Origin: Desertibaculum subflavum
GTDB lineage: Bacteria > Pseudomonadota > Alphaproteobacteria > Ferrovibrionales > Ferrovibrionaceae
Direction of reading: 5' to 3'
Assembly: GCA_003576705.1 (NCBI GenBank)
Contig: QOZS01000059.1
Location: 1 to 32,275, forward strand
DNA length: 32,275 nucleotides
Below the pieces are notes generated by a model. The model worked only from the letters and a program-made list of their open reading frames with translations. It was not told where the DNA came from and did no database searches. The position numbers were made by a program, and so were the translations under genes. Positions 1-7,547 of this stretch are shown here, one piece after another. Position 1 is the stretch's first letter, and the number at the start of each line of letters is the position of its first letter.

Positions 1-117
1 CTCAAGCACTTCAGGCGCATCGCCACACGCTTCGACAAGCTCGCCCGAAACTACCTTGCCGCCATCACCATCGCCGCAGCACGCCTCTGGGCCAGAGATT
101 ATGAGTCCACGACCTAG
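1..117 (+). mobile_element. IS5-family transposase, C-terminal fragment
   Basis: The frame is open from base 1 and ends at TAG (115-117), giving 38 residues. The segment reads FRRIATRFDKLARNYLAA and then AAARLWARDYE. This arrangement (RxATRxDKLARNYLA followed by a short alpha-helical tail with LW) is the usual C-terminus of IS5-type DDE transposases. The last catalytic glutamate would lie a little before the window. The rest of the element is outside the window, so I cannot say whether it is intact. It lies tail-to-tail with the PRPP synthetase gene, 54 bases away. Confidence 0.8.
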
Positions 118-171
118 CGCGGGCCTATCTCGGCCTCGCCCTGGCCGATGCACGCCGTCTGGAAGCGCTGC

Positions 172-1209
172 TCAGAAGACGAGGAGGTCGGTGAGCGGCT
201 TCCCCTGATGCAGCCGCCGGATCGCTTCCGCGAAGAGCGGCGCGCTCGGCAGGACGTCGAGCTTTTCGCGCGCCGGTCCCGGCGCCAGCCGGAAGGGCGG
301 CACCGAATCGGTCACCACCAGGCGGTCGATCATCGGATCGGATACGAGCTCCGCCGCACCCGGCATGAACAGGCCATGCGTCACCAGGGTGATCACCCGA
401 CGGGCGCCGGCTTGACGCGCCGCCTGCGCGGCCCGCAACAGCGTGCCGCCGGTGCTGATCAGATCGTCGATCACCAGTGCCGTGGCGCCCGCCACATCGC
501 CGACGAAGAGCTCACCGGAAACGACACCGGCGCTGCGATGCTTCTCCGCGAAGGCCTTGCCTACCGGTCGGCCGACCGCCCCCTCCAGCGCTTCACGGAA
601 CAGCTCGGCCCGCTTGTCGCCGCCGGTATCGGGCGAAACCGCGCAGAGCCGTTCGCCGCCCAGCGACCGGGCGTAATGGACGAAGAGGGGTGCCGCGGTG
701 AGCGCGACAGCGCGGCAGCGGAAGGCGTTCTCGTAAGCCGCCACGTTGTGCACGTCGAGGGTGACGACCATGTCGGCGCCAGCCGCCTCGAACATGCGTG
801 CCACATAGCGGGTGATGACTGGATCATTCGGCTTGGTGCGCCGGTCCTTGCGCGCATAGCAGAGATAGGGAACAACGGCAGTGACGCGGGCGGCACCCGC
901 ATCCTTCAGCGCGCCGATGAAGAACAGCAGCCGGCAGAGCTTGTCGTTGGCGCTGTCCGACGGCCCGCCGTGTAGGCTTTGGATGACGTAGACGTCGCTG
1001 CCGGCCACGGTGTCGAGCGGACGCGATTTGTGCTCGCCGTCCTCGAAATCGCGCTCTTCAAGCCTGGCGAGCGGCTGGCCGAGCGCCACGGCGATGCCGG
1101 CGCCGAGCTCCGCGGTGGCGCGCATGGCGAACAGGCATAACCGATCCGCCGCCATGTCTGTCGACGGCGGGCTGCGCGGCGACCAGATCTTCGTCGTATC
1201 TGCCGTCAT
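172..1209 (-). CDS. prs: Ribose-phosphate pyrophosphokinase (PRPP synthetase) family
   Basis: Makes PRPP from ribose 5-phosphate and ATP, the ribosyl donor for nucleotides and NAD. Seen: an N-terminal FEDGEHKSRP block like the family FxDGE motif, the RKDRRTKPNDPV flexible-loop region, DVHN metal-binding segment, and the PRPP-binding loop LVIDDLISTGGT. About 345 residues from the ATG at 1209, longer than the roughly 315 of housekeeping Prs, and divergent enough to be an accessory paralogue rather than the main enzyme. The reading frame is open back to 1269 but that would overlap chaB; ATG 1209 lies 13 bases after the chaB stop, and ATG 1155 is another possibility because homology begins there. 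Last gene of the phasin operon. PRPP is also a substrate of the nicotinate phosphoribosyltransferase further along, so the two may serve NAD salvage together (inference). Confidence 0.88.
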   Translation of the reverse strand: MTADTTKIWSPRSPPSTDMAADRLCLFAMRATAELGAGIAVALGQPLARLEERDFEDGEHKSRPLDTVAGSDVYVIQSLHGGPSDSANDKLCRLLFFIGALKDAGAARVTAVVPYLCYARKDRRTKPNDPVITRYVARMFEAAGADMVVTLDVHNVAAYENAFRCRAVALTAAPLFVHYARSLGGERLCAVSPDTGGDKRAELFREALEGAVGRPVGKAFAEKHRSAGVVSGELFVGDVAGATALVIDDLISTGGTLLRAAQAARQAGARRVITLVTHGLFMPGAAELVSDPMIDRLVVTDSVPPFRLAPGPAREKLDVLPSAPLFAEAIRRLHQGKPLTDLLVF

Positions 1210-1222
1210 CTGCTTTACCGCG

Positions 1223-1441
1223 TCACATGGCTTCGCTGCGGGCGACCCAATCGTCGCCGACCTTGACATAGGACCGTTTCACCGCCGCCCAGGCGATACG
1301 GTGAGCGGCCTCTTCGCGCCGCGGATCGTCGAGATGCGCGGCAAAAGCGTGATTGAAGGCTGCGCGATACACGTCCTGCGCATGCGGCGGCAGATGCGAT
1401 CGCACGCGGGGCGGCAGATCGGCGCTGGTCGCATAGGGCAT
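1223..1441 (-). CDS. chaB: ChaB family protein
   Basis: A 72-residue protein that matches the ChaB fold from end to end: MPYATSADLPP at the start, HLPPHAQDVYRAAFNHAF in the middle, then REEAAHRIAWAAVKRSYVK and a final tryptophan segment GDDWV. E. coli ChaB was named as a putative regulator of the ChaA cation antiporter, but its molecular function is not established, and no chaA is present here. It starts 5 bases after the preceding small gene and ends 13 bases before prs, so it is an internal gene of a tight operon. Length and motif order are normal for the family; I am confident of the family and not of the role. Confidence 0.88.
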   Translation of the reverse strand: MPYATSADLPPRVRSHLPPHAQDVYRAAFNHAFAAHLDDPRREEAAHRIAWAAVKRSYVKVGDDWVARSEAM

Positions 1442-1446
1442 GGCGG

Positions 1447-1665
1447 CTAGTCCCCTTGCGCGACGCCGTCGCGGATGCCGTGCCGCCGGCGGAGTACGCG
1501 CACGGCTTCGCGCTCAACGGCAAAGTACCGCGCGATCGTATCGTCCGACATGCCGAGATCGGCCAGCGCCGCCAGTGCAGAGGCGGCGATCGGCCAATGG
1601 TAGTCGGGCGGCGCAAACGTCCGCTGCGGCCGGTCGGCTCCAGAAACGATGGGAGATCCGCCCAT
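1447..1665 (-). CDS. Small HTH-like protein, 72 residues
   Basis: Unrecognised small protein. The start at 1665 is chosen because GGGAGG lies just upstream of that ATG; a longer open frame reaching 1854 runs over the phasin gene and is a shadow. The N-terminal third contains a PPDYHWPIAAS segment. The second half, LADLGMSDDTIARYFAVER followed by EAVRVLRRRHGI, has the spacing of a helix-turn-helix with a short turn, similar to DNA-binding helices in small alphaproteobacterial regulators. It sits between phasin (29-base gap) and chaB (5-base gap), so it is co-transcribed with them. A local regulator of the phasin operon is possible but is inference only. Confidence 0.7.
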   Translation of the reverse strand: MGGSPIVSGADRPQRTFAPPDYHWPIAASALAALADLGMSDDTIARYFAVEREAVRVLRRRHGIRDGVAQGD

Positions 1666-1694
1666 TTCGCCCTCCCGCGAAGGTTGGCGCCGGA

Positions 1695-2060
1695 CTACTC
1701 CGACGTCGGGCCCGCCGAGGCCTGCTCTGGCGCACCCTCGCGGATGGCGCGCGTGGCGATCTGCATCAGCTGGCCGGTCTCTTCCGAGTAGTCGCGCACC
1801 GCGGTCGCCGCCCATTTCTGCTGCAGCTTGACCAGGTCCACCACACCCTGGCACTGCGCCAGGGACCGGGCGAGCTCGAGGTCACCGTCGATGCGTGCGC
1901 TGGCGAAGCGCGCGACTTCCTGCTGCCATTCGAGGCACGCCCGTGTCCATGCCTCACCGGCCCTGCTGACCACATCCGTCATCGCGCCGTTGAACAGGAA
2001 CGGCGTCGGAAACAGCCTGGTCTCTTCGCCACCATCGCTCTTCATGGATTGCTTACGCAT
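1695..2060 (-). CDS. Phasin-family protein
   Basis: A 121-residue, helical, hydrophilic protein with the look of alphaproteobacterial phasins, which coat polyhydroxyalkanoate granules in the cytoplasm. Visible features are an amphipathic stretch with AGEAWTRACLEWQQEVARF, then ARIDGDLELARSLAQC, followed by KLQQKWAATAVRDYSEETGQL, matching the phasin pattern of A/C-rich helix, conserved LxxCxxxxdlvxlQxxwaxxxxxdY. Start at 2060 is supported by GGAGGG immediately upstream; an ATG-free extension to 2105 has no ribosome site. First gene of an operon with an HTH-like protein, chaB and prs. An FNR-like box lies 140 bases upstream and a hairpin lies in the leader. The phasin link fits with the acetyl-CoA-generating operon in the same block. 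Confidence 0.75.
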   Translation of the reverse strand: MRKQSMKSDGGEETRLFPTPFLFNGAMTDVVSRAGEAWTRACLEWQQEVARFASARIDGDLELARSLAQCQGVVDLVKLQQKWAATAVRDYSEETGQLMQIATRAIREGAPEQASAGPTSE

Positions 2061-2128
2061 GGGTCCCTCCAATTGCCTTGAAACTATGGCGTGAGGCGGG
2101 AGCATCTCACTCCCATACGGCAGAAGAT

Positions 2129-2150
2129 CCTCGCCGATGAAAAGGCGAGG
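2129..2150 (-). promoter_or_regulatory. Hairpin in the phasin mRNA leader
   Basis: A perfect 7-bp stem, CCTCGCC paired with GGCGAGG, around an 8-base loop. It lies between the FNR-like box and the phasin start, so it would be transcribed as part of the 5' leader if the promoter is where the box suggests. No U-run follows, so it is not an obvious terminator; it could affect stability or translation. Confidence 0.4.
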
Positions 2151-2199
2151 CCGCAGCTCCGACCTTCACTCACCATGAACACCAAACCCCGCCGGCGCG

Positions 2200-2213
2200 T
2201 TGCGACAGATCAA
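2200..2213 (-). promoter_or_regulatory. FNR/FixK-like box upstream of phasin operon
   Basis: On the minus strand it reads TTGATCTGTCGCAA, 7 of 8 outer bases of TTGA-N6-TCAA. Centre is 147 bases before the phasin ATG; a class II promoter would place transcription start near 2165, leaving a leader of about 105 bases that contains the hairpin at 2129-2150. Confidence 0.55.
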
Positions 2214-2244
2214 ACGGGCCGGCTGTGAATCGTGCGGTCACAAG

Positions 2245-2646
2245 CTAGTCCCAATAGAGATAGAGTTCGCGACGCTCGCCGGGGCCGATGGTGATCGACC
2301 GTTCCATCTCCCTGCCCTCCGCCGCAACCACGACCCGGTAGCCGCCGGCCGGCAAGTGGACCAGCATCAGCGGACCCGTCATCAAGGCCTGCAACACCGT
2401 CTCGGAGCCACGGCTGATGCTGACCCGCGCGTCGGCAAGGAACTCGCCACTCTTCTTGCGCGCCGTCAGAATTCGGAGGTTGAACTGCGGCCGGAGCTGC
2501 TCCATCTGCGCCTGCTCGTCGGCGCCGACGCCGCCCGTCACGAAGCGGCCACTTGGATAGGTCTGCACCTCGAGCGGCATGGCCATGGCCGCCAGGCTGC
2601 CGAGCAGCCAGGTGCCCATCACCAACGACATCAGCCCTGCTCGCAT
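2245..2646 (-). CDS. Small secreted protein, first of two paralogues
   Basis: A 133-residue protein with a signal peptide: positively charged MRAG start, hydrophobic stretch LMSLVMGTWLLGSLAAM and a likely cut after AMA. The mature part has PLEVQTYPSGRFVTGGVG, then DEQAQMEQL, FNLRILTA, SRGSETVLQALM, and ends in YLYWD. It probably folds as a small beta-sandwich like carboxypeptidase regulatory-like domains (inference). Start 2646 is set by GGAGG six bases upstream; the longer frame to 2718 has no such site. It follows hsp20 by 85 bases on the same strand and is probably co-transcribed. A close relative is encoded at 23782-24189. Function unknown; periplasmic location is expected. Confidence 0.75.
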   Translation of the reverse strand: MRAGLMSLVMGTWLLGSLAAMAMPLEVQTYPSGRFVTGGVGADEQAQMEQLRPQFNLRILTARKKSGEFLADARVSISRGSETVLQALMTGPLMLVHLPAGGYRVVVAAEGREMERSITIGPGERRELYLYWD

Positions 2647-2731
2647 CGCCGGCCTCCGTCTCGATGCCTCGCCTGCGATCCCGGATGAGGACGGGCGCAT
2701 TCCGCGCGGGTCGCCCATCCTGGTCCCATTC

Positions 2732-3268
2732 TCACTTCGACTTGATCGCGATCTTCTTCTCCTTGGACTTCGCCTCCGCCGACTTCGGCAAGGTGACGGT
2801 CAGGACGCCCTTCTCGAAAGCCGCCTCGATCTTGGCGTCGTCGACGCCGGTCGGCAGCTGGAACGAGCGGGTGAAACTGCCGTAGCGCCGCTCGGACAGA
2901 TAGCGGCCCTTGTCCTTCTCCTCGCGCTCTTCCTTCTTCTCGCCCTTGATGGTGAGGATGTTGTCGGCGATCTTCACGTCGACATCCTTCTCGTCGATGC
3001 CGGGCAGCTCCGCCGTCACCAGGTAGCGATCCTCCTTCTCCACCAGATCGACTGCCGGCGCGCTGAACGCAAATGGACGGTCGGCGCGGCGGAACGGCTC
3101 GAGGTCGAAGAAGCCACGGCCGAACAGCGGCCGGCCGAATCCGCGGCTGAAATCGTCGAATACCCGATCGATCTCCCCACGAAGCGATTCCAGTGGCTGC
3201 CAGATTGACGGTGCCGGGACCGGCTGTTCGCTGCCGGTGGCGACAGATTTGTTCTGTGCTTCGGCCAT
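2732..3268 (-). CDS. Small heat-shock protein, Hsp20/alpha-crystallin family
   Basis: A 178-residue ATP-independent holdase that binds unfolding proteins in the cytoplasm. The alpha-crystallin domain is clear: FAFSAPAVDLVEKEDRYLV, AELPGIDEKDVDVKI, ILTIKGEKKEE, and the signature AAFEKGVLTVTLPK near the C-terminus. The N-terminal region has the RGEIDRVFDDFSRGFG segment found in IbpA/Hsp20 class proteins of alphaproteobacteria. AGGAGG lies just before the ATG at 3268. It is preceded by an FNR-like box with a TAGTAG-like -10 element in the right place, so oxygen limitation rather than heat may be the main cue (inference; no sigma-32 promoter was recognised). The downstream partner is the small secreted protein. 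Confidence 0.93.
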   Translation of the reverse strand: MAEAQNKSVATGSEQPVPAPSIWQPLESLRGEIDRVFDDFSRGFGRPLFGRGFFDLEPFRRADRPFAFSAPAVDLVEKEDRYLVTAELPGIDEKDVDVKIADNILTIKGEKKEEREEKDKGRYLSERRYGSFTRSFQLPTGVDDAKIEAAFEKGVLTVTLPKSAEAKSKEKKIAIKSK

Positions 3269-3335
3269 GGTCTGACCTCCTCTCTTGTTCGGTGTGTTGG
3301 CTCTCGCCTACTAGCGCGGATGCCGACGACCGGCG

Positions 3336-3349
3336 ATGACCCAGATCAA
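3336..3349 (-). promoter_or_regulatory. FNR/FixK-like box upstream of hsp20
   Basis: Minus strand TTGATCTGGGTCAT, 7 of 8 outer bases. Centre is 74 bases before the hsp20 ATG. About 30 bases downstream is GCTAGTAGG, a plausible -10 element, which puts transcription start near 3301 and gives a leader of about 33 bases. Confidence 0.65.
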
Positions 3350-3377
3350 GATTGCCGGCTTTCGCCCCTCTCGCTTC

Positions 3378-5000
3378 TCACATCCCCATCTCCGCTTCGG
3401 CCGTCTGGGTCTTCTTCGGTTCGGGGACCTCGGTCATGGTTGCCTCGGTGAGCAGCAGGACGCTTGCGACCGACACGGCGTTTTCCAGCGCGATGCGGAC
3501 GACTTTGGTCGGGTCGATGATTCCGGCTTCGACCAGGTCGACGTATTGCGAGCGCGCGGCGTCGAAGCCGTAATTGCCCTTTCCCTCCAACATACGCGCC
3601 ACCACCACACCGCCATCGACCGCCGAGTTCTCGGCGATCTGACGCGCCGGCGCTTCAAGCGCCCGCTTCAGGATCTGCAAGCCGGTCCTTTCGTCGCCGC
3701 TGCAATTCGCCTCTTCCGCAGCGACCGCCTGGATGCAGCGCAGCAGGGCGAGGCCGCCGCCCGCCACGACGCCCTCCGCCACCGCCGCCTTGGTGGCGCT
3801 GATCGCGTCGTCGAGCGCCTCCTTCTTCGACTTCATCTCCGCTTCGGACGGCGCGCCGACGCGGATCACCGCGACGCCGCCGGAAAGCTTGGCCAGGCGC
3901 TCCTCCAGCTTCTCCCGGTCGTAGTCGCTGGTGGTGTCCTCGATCTCGCGCCGAATCTGCTGGACGCGGCCATCGATCCGCTTGCGGTCACCGGCGCCGC
4001 CGATCAGCGTCGTGTGCTCCTTGTCCACCACCACTCGGCTGGCACGGCCGAGCAGCTCCAGGGTCGCGGTTTCGAGCTTTATGCCAAGTTCCTCGGAGAC
4101 GAGCTGGCCGCCGGTCAGAACCGCCATGTCCTCCAGCATCGCCTTGCGTCGATCGCCAAATCCTGGTGCCTTGACCGCGCAGGCCTTCAACACGCCGCGT
4201 ATGTGGTTGACGATCAGTGTCGCCAGCGCCTCGCCCTCGACATCCTCTGCCACCACCAGGAGCGGGCGGCCGGATTTCGCAATCTGTTCGAGCAGTGGGA
4301 TCAGGTCTCGAAGCGCACTGATCTTGCGATCGGAGAGCAGAACCAGAGCGTCCTCGAGCACCGCCTCCATCCGCTCTGCATCGGTGATGAAATAGGGCGA
4401 GAGAAATCCGCGATCGAACTGCATACCCTCGACCACATCGAGGATCGTTTCGGTGGTCTTCGATTCCTCGACCGAGATCACGCCTTCGCCGCCGACTTTC
4501 TCCATCGCATCGGCAACCAGTTCGCCCACCGCCGCATCGTTGTGCGCTGAGATAGTGGCAACCTGGGCTTTCTCCTTGCGGGTCTTGACGGTCTGAGACA
4601 TAGCGCGCAGCGCTTCAATCGCGCATTTGGCGCCCCGATCCAGGCCGCGCTTCAGGTCGATCGCGCTGGCGCCGGCGACCACGTTGCGCACGCCGTCGGA
4701 CAGGATGGCATGCGCCAAGATCGTTGATGTGCTCGTGCCGTCGCCGACGATGTCGCCGGTCCGCTCGGCCGCCTGGCGCAGTACCTGTGCGCCAAGGTTC
4801 TCCTCTGCGTCTTTAAGCGAGAATTCCTTGGCAATCGTCACGCCATCATTGCAGACGACAGGCGCGCCCCAGCTCTTCTGGATCAGAACCGATTTCGACT
4901 TCGGCCCAAGGGTGACGCGGATGGCATCAGCCAGTTGCGTGGCGCCGCGCAGAATTTTCTCGCGGGCGGCAGACCGGAAAAGAACCTGCTTGTGTGGCAT
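3378..5000 (-). CDS. groEL: 60-kDa chaperonin GroEL, solitary paralogue
   Basis: ATP-driven folding chamber subunit, 540 residues, normal family length. Seen: the ATP-binding segment VTLGPKSKSVLIQKSWGAP, the GDGTSTSTILA loop, GFLSPYFITD, APGFGDRRKAMLEDMAVLTGG of the apical domain, and ALDDAISATKAAVAEGVVAGGG with the catalytic-region aspartate. Unusual points: the N-terminus is MPHKQVLFRSAARE rather than the common MAAKxVxF, the C-terminus EMGM lacks the long GGM repeats of housekeeping GroEL, and no groES lies beside it. Start 5000 is where homology begins; the open frame to 5096 runs into the malic enzyme gene. It ends the DUF2267 operon but also has its own FNR-like box at 5061-5074. Likely a stress-specific second chaperonin using groES made elsewhere (inference). 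Confidence 0.93.
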   Translation of the reverse strand: MPHKQVLFRSAAREKILRGATQLADAIRVTLGPKSKSVLIQKSWGAPVVCNDGVTIAKEFSLKDAEENLGAQVLRQAAERTGDIVGDGTSTSTILAHAILSDGVRNVVAGASAIDLKRGLDRGAKCAIEALRAMSQTVKTRKEKAQVATISAHNDAAVGELVADAMEKVGGEGVISVEESKTTETILDVVEGMQFDRGFLSPYFITDAERMEAVLEDALVLLSDRKISALRDLIPLLEQIAKSGRPLLVVAEDVEGEALATLIVNHIRGVLKACAVKAPGFGDRRKAMLEDMAVLTGGQLVSEELGIKLETATLELLGRASRVVVDKEHTTLIGGAGDRKRIDGRVQQIRREIEDTTSDYDREKLEERLAKLSGGVAVIRVGAPSEAEMKSKKEALDDAISATKAAVAEGVVAGGGLALLRCIQAVAAEEANCSGDERTGLQILKRALEAPARQIAENSAVDGGVVVARMLEGKGNYGFDAARSQYVDLVEAGIIDPTKVVRIALENAVSVASVLLLTEATMTEVPEPKKTQTAEAEMGM

Positions 5001-5060
5001 GGAGGCCCCCGAGGGGTTTGACCAACGTTGACAGTCTCCATGACAGACGGCCGCGCCGCG

Positions 5061-5074
5061 TTGACTTGCCTCAA
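5061..5074 (-). promoter_or_regulatory. FNR/FixK-like box in front of groEL
   Basis: Minus strand TTGAGGCAAGTCAA, 8 of 8 outer bases. It overlaps the stop codon of the malic enzyme gene. Centre is 67 bases before the groEL ATG, so a class II start near 5026 would leave a leader of about 26 bases. It gives groEL a promoter of its own inside the operon. Confidence 0.65.
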
Positions 5075-6420
5075 GTCCCGAGGCCCGGCGGCGCAATCAA
5101 GCCTTCGCGCATCAAAACCTCGGTCATGTGCCGGGCTTCTGCGATGGTGGCGCGCGCGGTTGCGTATAACTCAGCCGCGCCGGCGGTCCGGCCGGCGACC
5201 TCTTCGCTTTGCGCCGCGACGCCGCAAGCCGCCGCGACATGCGCGGCAACCTCCCAGTCGTCCATGCCTGGCAGGATTCGCGACTCGTCGACCCCAATCC
5301 GCTCGGCCTGCCGCACCAGCTCGTCGGCGGCAGCGATTGCCATGCCGTCGGTGATCAACCGGGCACGGATATCCAGCACGCCGCGGAACATGCCGGGGAA
5401 AACCAGCGAGTTGTTGACCTGGTTGGGGAAGTCGCTGCGGCCGGTGGCGACAATGCGGGCACCCGCGGCGCTCGCCTCCCATGGCCAGATTTCCGGCACC
5501 GGATTGGCGCAGGCGAAGACGATGGCATCGCGCGCCATGGTGGCGATCCAGGCAGGCTCGATGACGCCGGGGCCGGAGCGGGAGAAGGCGATGCAGGCAT
5601 CCGCCCCCGCCAGCGCCTCGGCAATGCCGCCGGTGACCGCATCACCGTTGCTCTCCAGGCAAACCCGCCATTTGTCCGGAAACAGCGCCTGTTTCTGGGC
5701 GATATCGTCGCGGCCACGATGCAGCACGCCCTTGCTGTCGCAAGCAATGATGGCCCGCGGATCGACGCCGGCGATCTTGAGCAGCCGGTAGACGGCGACA
5801 TTCGCGGCGCCTATGCCGACCATGGCGATGCGGATGCCACCGAGCGACTTGCCGACGATCGACAGAGCGCTTTTCAGACCAGCCAGCGCGACCGTGGCAG
5901 ATCCCTGCTGGTCGTCATGCCAGATCGGAATGTCGAGGCCGGTGCGCAACGCATCGAGGACGCGGAAGCATTTCGGCTGGGCAATGTCCTCGAGATTGAT
6001 CGCCCCGAAACTCGGCGCCAAGGCGCGGACGGTTCGGACGATCTCGTCCGGGTCCTTGGCATCAATGCAGAGCGGCACCGCGTCAACACCACCGAGATAT
6101 TTGAACAGCAGCGCCTTGCCTTCCATCACCGGCAGGCCGGCCGCCGGCCCGATATCACCGAGGCCGAGCACCCGGCTGCCATCAGACACGATAGCGATGC
6201 TGTTGCCCTTGTTCGTGTATTCGTAGACTGCCCCCGGATTGGCGGCGATGGCGCGGCACGGCGCGGCGACGCCCGGCGTGTACCAGATGGCGAAGTCCTC
6301 GATGCCGCGGATCGGGCATTTCGGCGCCATCTGGACCTTGCCGCGATAGAGCGGGTGCAGCCGCATGGCCTCCGCGACCGGCTGCTGGGCCTGTTCGATC
6401 CGTGCGTCCCGCTGATCCAT
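5071..6420 (-). CDS. NAD(P)-dependent malic enzyme, short form
   Basis: Oxidative decarboxylation of malate to pyruvate. Seen: YTPGVAAPC, SDGSRVLGLGDIG, the lysine-containing LFKYLGGVDAVPLCID, the metal site IWHDDQQGSATV, the nucleotide fold VGIGAANVAVYRLL, and GRSDFPNQVNNSLVFPG. About 449 residues, the short bacterial form without the C-terminal phosphotransacetylase-like domain. ATG 6420 is preceded by GGAG; a GTG at 6441 is possible but lacks a clear ribosome site. It follows the BCAM0308-like gene by 35 bases and precedes groEL. Pyruvate from this step could feed the pyruvate dehydrogenase operon next door. NAD versus NADP preference cannot be read from the sequence with confidence. Confidence 0.9.
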   Translation of the reverse strand: MDQRDARIEQAQQPVAEAMRLHPLYRGKVQMAPKCPIRGIEDFAIWYTPGVAAPCRAIAANPGAVYEYTNKGNSIAIVSDGSRVLGLGDIGPAAGLPVMEGKALLFKYLGGVDAVPLCIDAKDPDEIVRTVRALAPSFGAINLEDIAQPKCFRVLDALRTGLDIPIWHDDQQGSATVALAGLKSALSIVGKSLGGIRIAMVGIGAANVAVYRLLKIAGVDPRAIIACDSKGVLHRGRDDIAQKQALFPDKWRVCLESNGDAVTGGIAEALAGADACIAFSRSGPGVIEPAWIATMARDAIVFACANPVPEIWPWEASAAGARIVATGRSDFPNQVNNSLVFPGMFRGVLDIRARLITDGMAIAAADELVRQAERIGVDESRILPGMDDWEVAAHVAAACGVAAQSEEVAGRTAGAAELYATARATIAEARHMTEVLMREGLIAPPGLGT

Positions 6421-6455
6421 CGCCCCGGCTCCGGTCGGCACCGGCGGGAATGCCC

Positions 6456-6971
6456 TTAGCTCTCCCGCCGCCAGTTAACGCGGACGAAGTAGCCCTGCTC
6501 GTCGTAATGCGAGTCGAGCTTGCCGTGGAAAGCGTGCCTGACGGCGTCGCCGATCCGCCGTGGCAGATGAATGTCGGTCGTTTTCACCACCAGCGCGTCG
6601 CCTTCGCGCTCGATCGCCATGATCCGATTGAGCGGGTGCTCGCGCTTCTCGGCCTCTTCCTGGTGCCGCAGCAGCGCCCGGATCTCCGCCTCATGCGAGG
6701 CAACGAAATCACCGTGCAGCGTAACCAGCCCGGCCGGATGTTGGTCCGAGATACGGTGGCAGGCCGGACATTTCTCCTCGTGTGCGCCGGCCGGCTTTGC
6801 GCCCCAGCGCCAGCGGCCGTCCTGGAACACAGCGCTGCATTGCGGGCAGACCGTCGGCTCCACCGGTTTGGCGCGCAGACGGTAGGTGTCCTGCACCAGT
6901 TCCTGCTGCGCCCGCCCGAAGCGGCGTCGGTGGCTGTGCGATGTCGGTGTCGGCGCCGCTGGCTTCGTCAT
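6456..6971 (-). CDS. BCAM0308-like protein with zinc-ribbon cysteines
   Basis: A 171-residue cytoplasmic protein. Seen: two CxxC pairs, CPQC near residue 42 and CPAC near residue 69, spaced like a zinc ribbon; a basic N-terminus SHRRRFGRAQQELVQDTYR; and a C-terminal alpha/beta part with GDALVVKTTDIHLPRRIGDAVRHAF and WRRES at the end. This matches a conserved bacterial family named after Burkholderia BCAM0308, which is commonly found in low-oxygen stress gene clusters; its activity is not known. The C-terminal part resembles the NMD3-type RNA-associated fold only loosely. It sits between DUF2267 and malic enzyme genes with short gaps (33 and 35 bases), so it belongs to one transcript. Confidence 0.75.
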   Translation of the reverse strand: MTKPAAPTPTSHSHRRRFGRAQQELVQDTYRLRAKPVEPTVCPQCSAVFQDGRWRWGAKPAGAHEEKCPACHRISDQHPAGLVTLHGDFVASHEAEIRALLRHQEEAEKREHPLNRIMAIEREGDALVVKTTDIHLPRRIGDAVRHAFHGKLDSHYDEQGYFVRVNWRRES

Positions 6972-7004
6972 TTCGCATCCCCGTGGTGCAAGCTGTGATG
7001 GCGC

Positions 7005-7448
7005 TCAGGCATTGCGCCCGAGACCGACCCACAGATCCTTGATCTCCTTCGGCAGCGCGCCGATCAGCTTGCCGACCTCGCCGACATCGACCTTGTCCCA
7101 CATGACGTCGAACACGGCACGCGTTGCGTGTTCGGCATCCCAGACCGCGCTGGGCGGGAATTCCGCGCGCACATGATCGAGGAACTGCTGTTTGTGGCGC
7201 TCCTTGGTCGGCGTACCGGCGAGGTGCCAGCCCTCGTAGTAGACGCCGCGCAGCAGGGTTGGCAGCTGGGCACCGAGATGGCTCGCATTCTCCGGCCCGA
7301 TCCGGTCGCGCAGCGCATGCAAGACGGCCCTCAGCGTGACATAGGCGCGGTGGCGGTCGGCCGTGTCGAGCTTCTCCATCACCGCCTTGAGCCAGATGTT
7401 GGTCTCTTGAACTGTCTTGTCGAAGGTATCGAGGCCAGTGGTCGTCAT
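7005..7448 (-). CDS. DUF2267 domain protein
   Basis: A 147-residue, all-helical protein of the DUF2267 family. Seen: TFDKTVQETNIWLKAVMEKL at the start, AYVTLRAVLHALRDRIGPENASHLGAQLP in the middle, LLRGVYYEGW, and a C-terminal VGEVGKLIGALPKEIKDLW. The conserved LRDRL/I...A.hLgAQLP..lRGvyyeGW pattern defines the family; members are linked to stress and low-oxygen regulons but no biochemical role is known. ATG 7448 has AGGAG upstream and is preferred to the frame start at 7472. It is the first gene of an operon with the BCAM0308-like gene, malic enzyme and groEL. A perfect FNR-like box is positioned 78 bases upstream. Confidence 0.88.
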   Translation of the reverse strand: MTTTGLDTFDKTVQETNIWLKAVMEKLDTADRHRAYVTLRAVLHALRDRIGPENASHLGAQLPTLLRGVYYEGWHLAGTPTKERHKQQFLDHVRAEFPPSAVWDAEHATRAVFDVMWDKVDVGEVGKLIGALPKEIKDLWVGLGRNA

Positions 7449-7519
7449 CGAGCTCTCCTCCGCTTCGCCCACTCCGGCACCCTTGAAATGAAAGCTAGGC
7501 CCGCCCCGTCGCGGTCACC

Positions 7520-7533
7520 TTGAGGCAGATCAA
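7520..7533 (-). promoter_or_regulatory. FNR/FixK-like box upstream of the DUF2267 operon
   Basis: Minus strand TTGATCTGCCTCAA, 8 of 8 outer bases. A CCTAGCTTT element lies about 22 bases past the box and could be the -10 region; start of transcription would be near 7485. It falls between the end of the ACP gene and the DUF2267 start, so it opens a new unit. Confidence 0.7.
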
Positions 7534-7547
7534 CCGGGGCGGCGAGA

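Noticed and set aside
148..975. A 275-codon plus-strand open frame over the prs gene
   Set aside because: It is antisense to a clear PRPP synthetase and its protein is arginine-rich without any family motif; long open antisense frames are common in high-GC DNA.
2742..2755. TTGATCGCGATCTT, resembling an FNR box ahead of the secreted protein gene
   Set aside because: Only six of eight outer bases match and it lies inside the hsp20 coding sequence, where it encodes part of the AIKSK tail.
3336..4550. A 404-codon plus-strand frame across groEL
   Set aside because: Antisense to a well-conserved GroEL; composition typical of a shadow frame.
5018..5032. TTGAC repeated directly at 5018 and 5028 upstream of groEL
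   Set aside because: Direct rather than inverted, so not an FNR palindrome; no other function seen.
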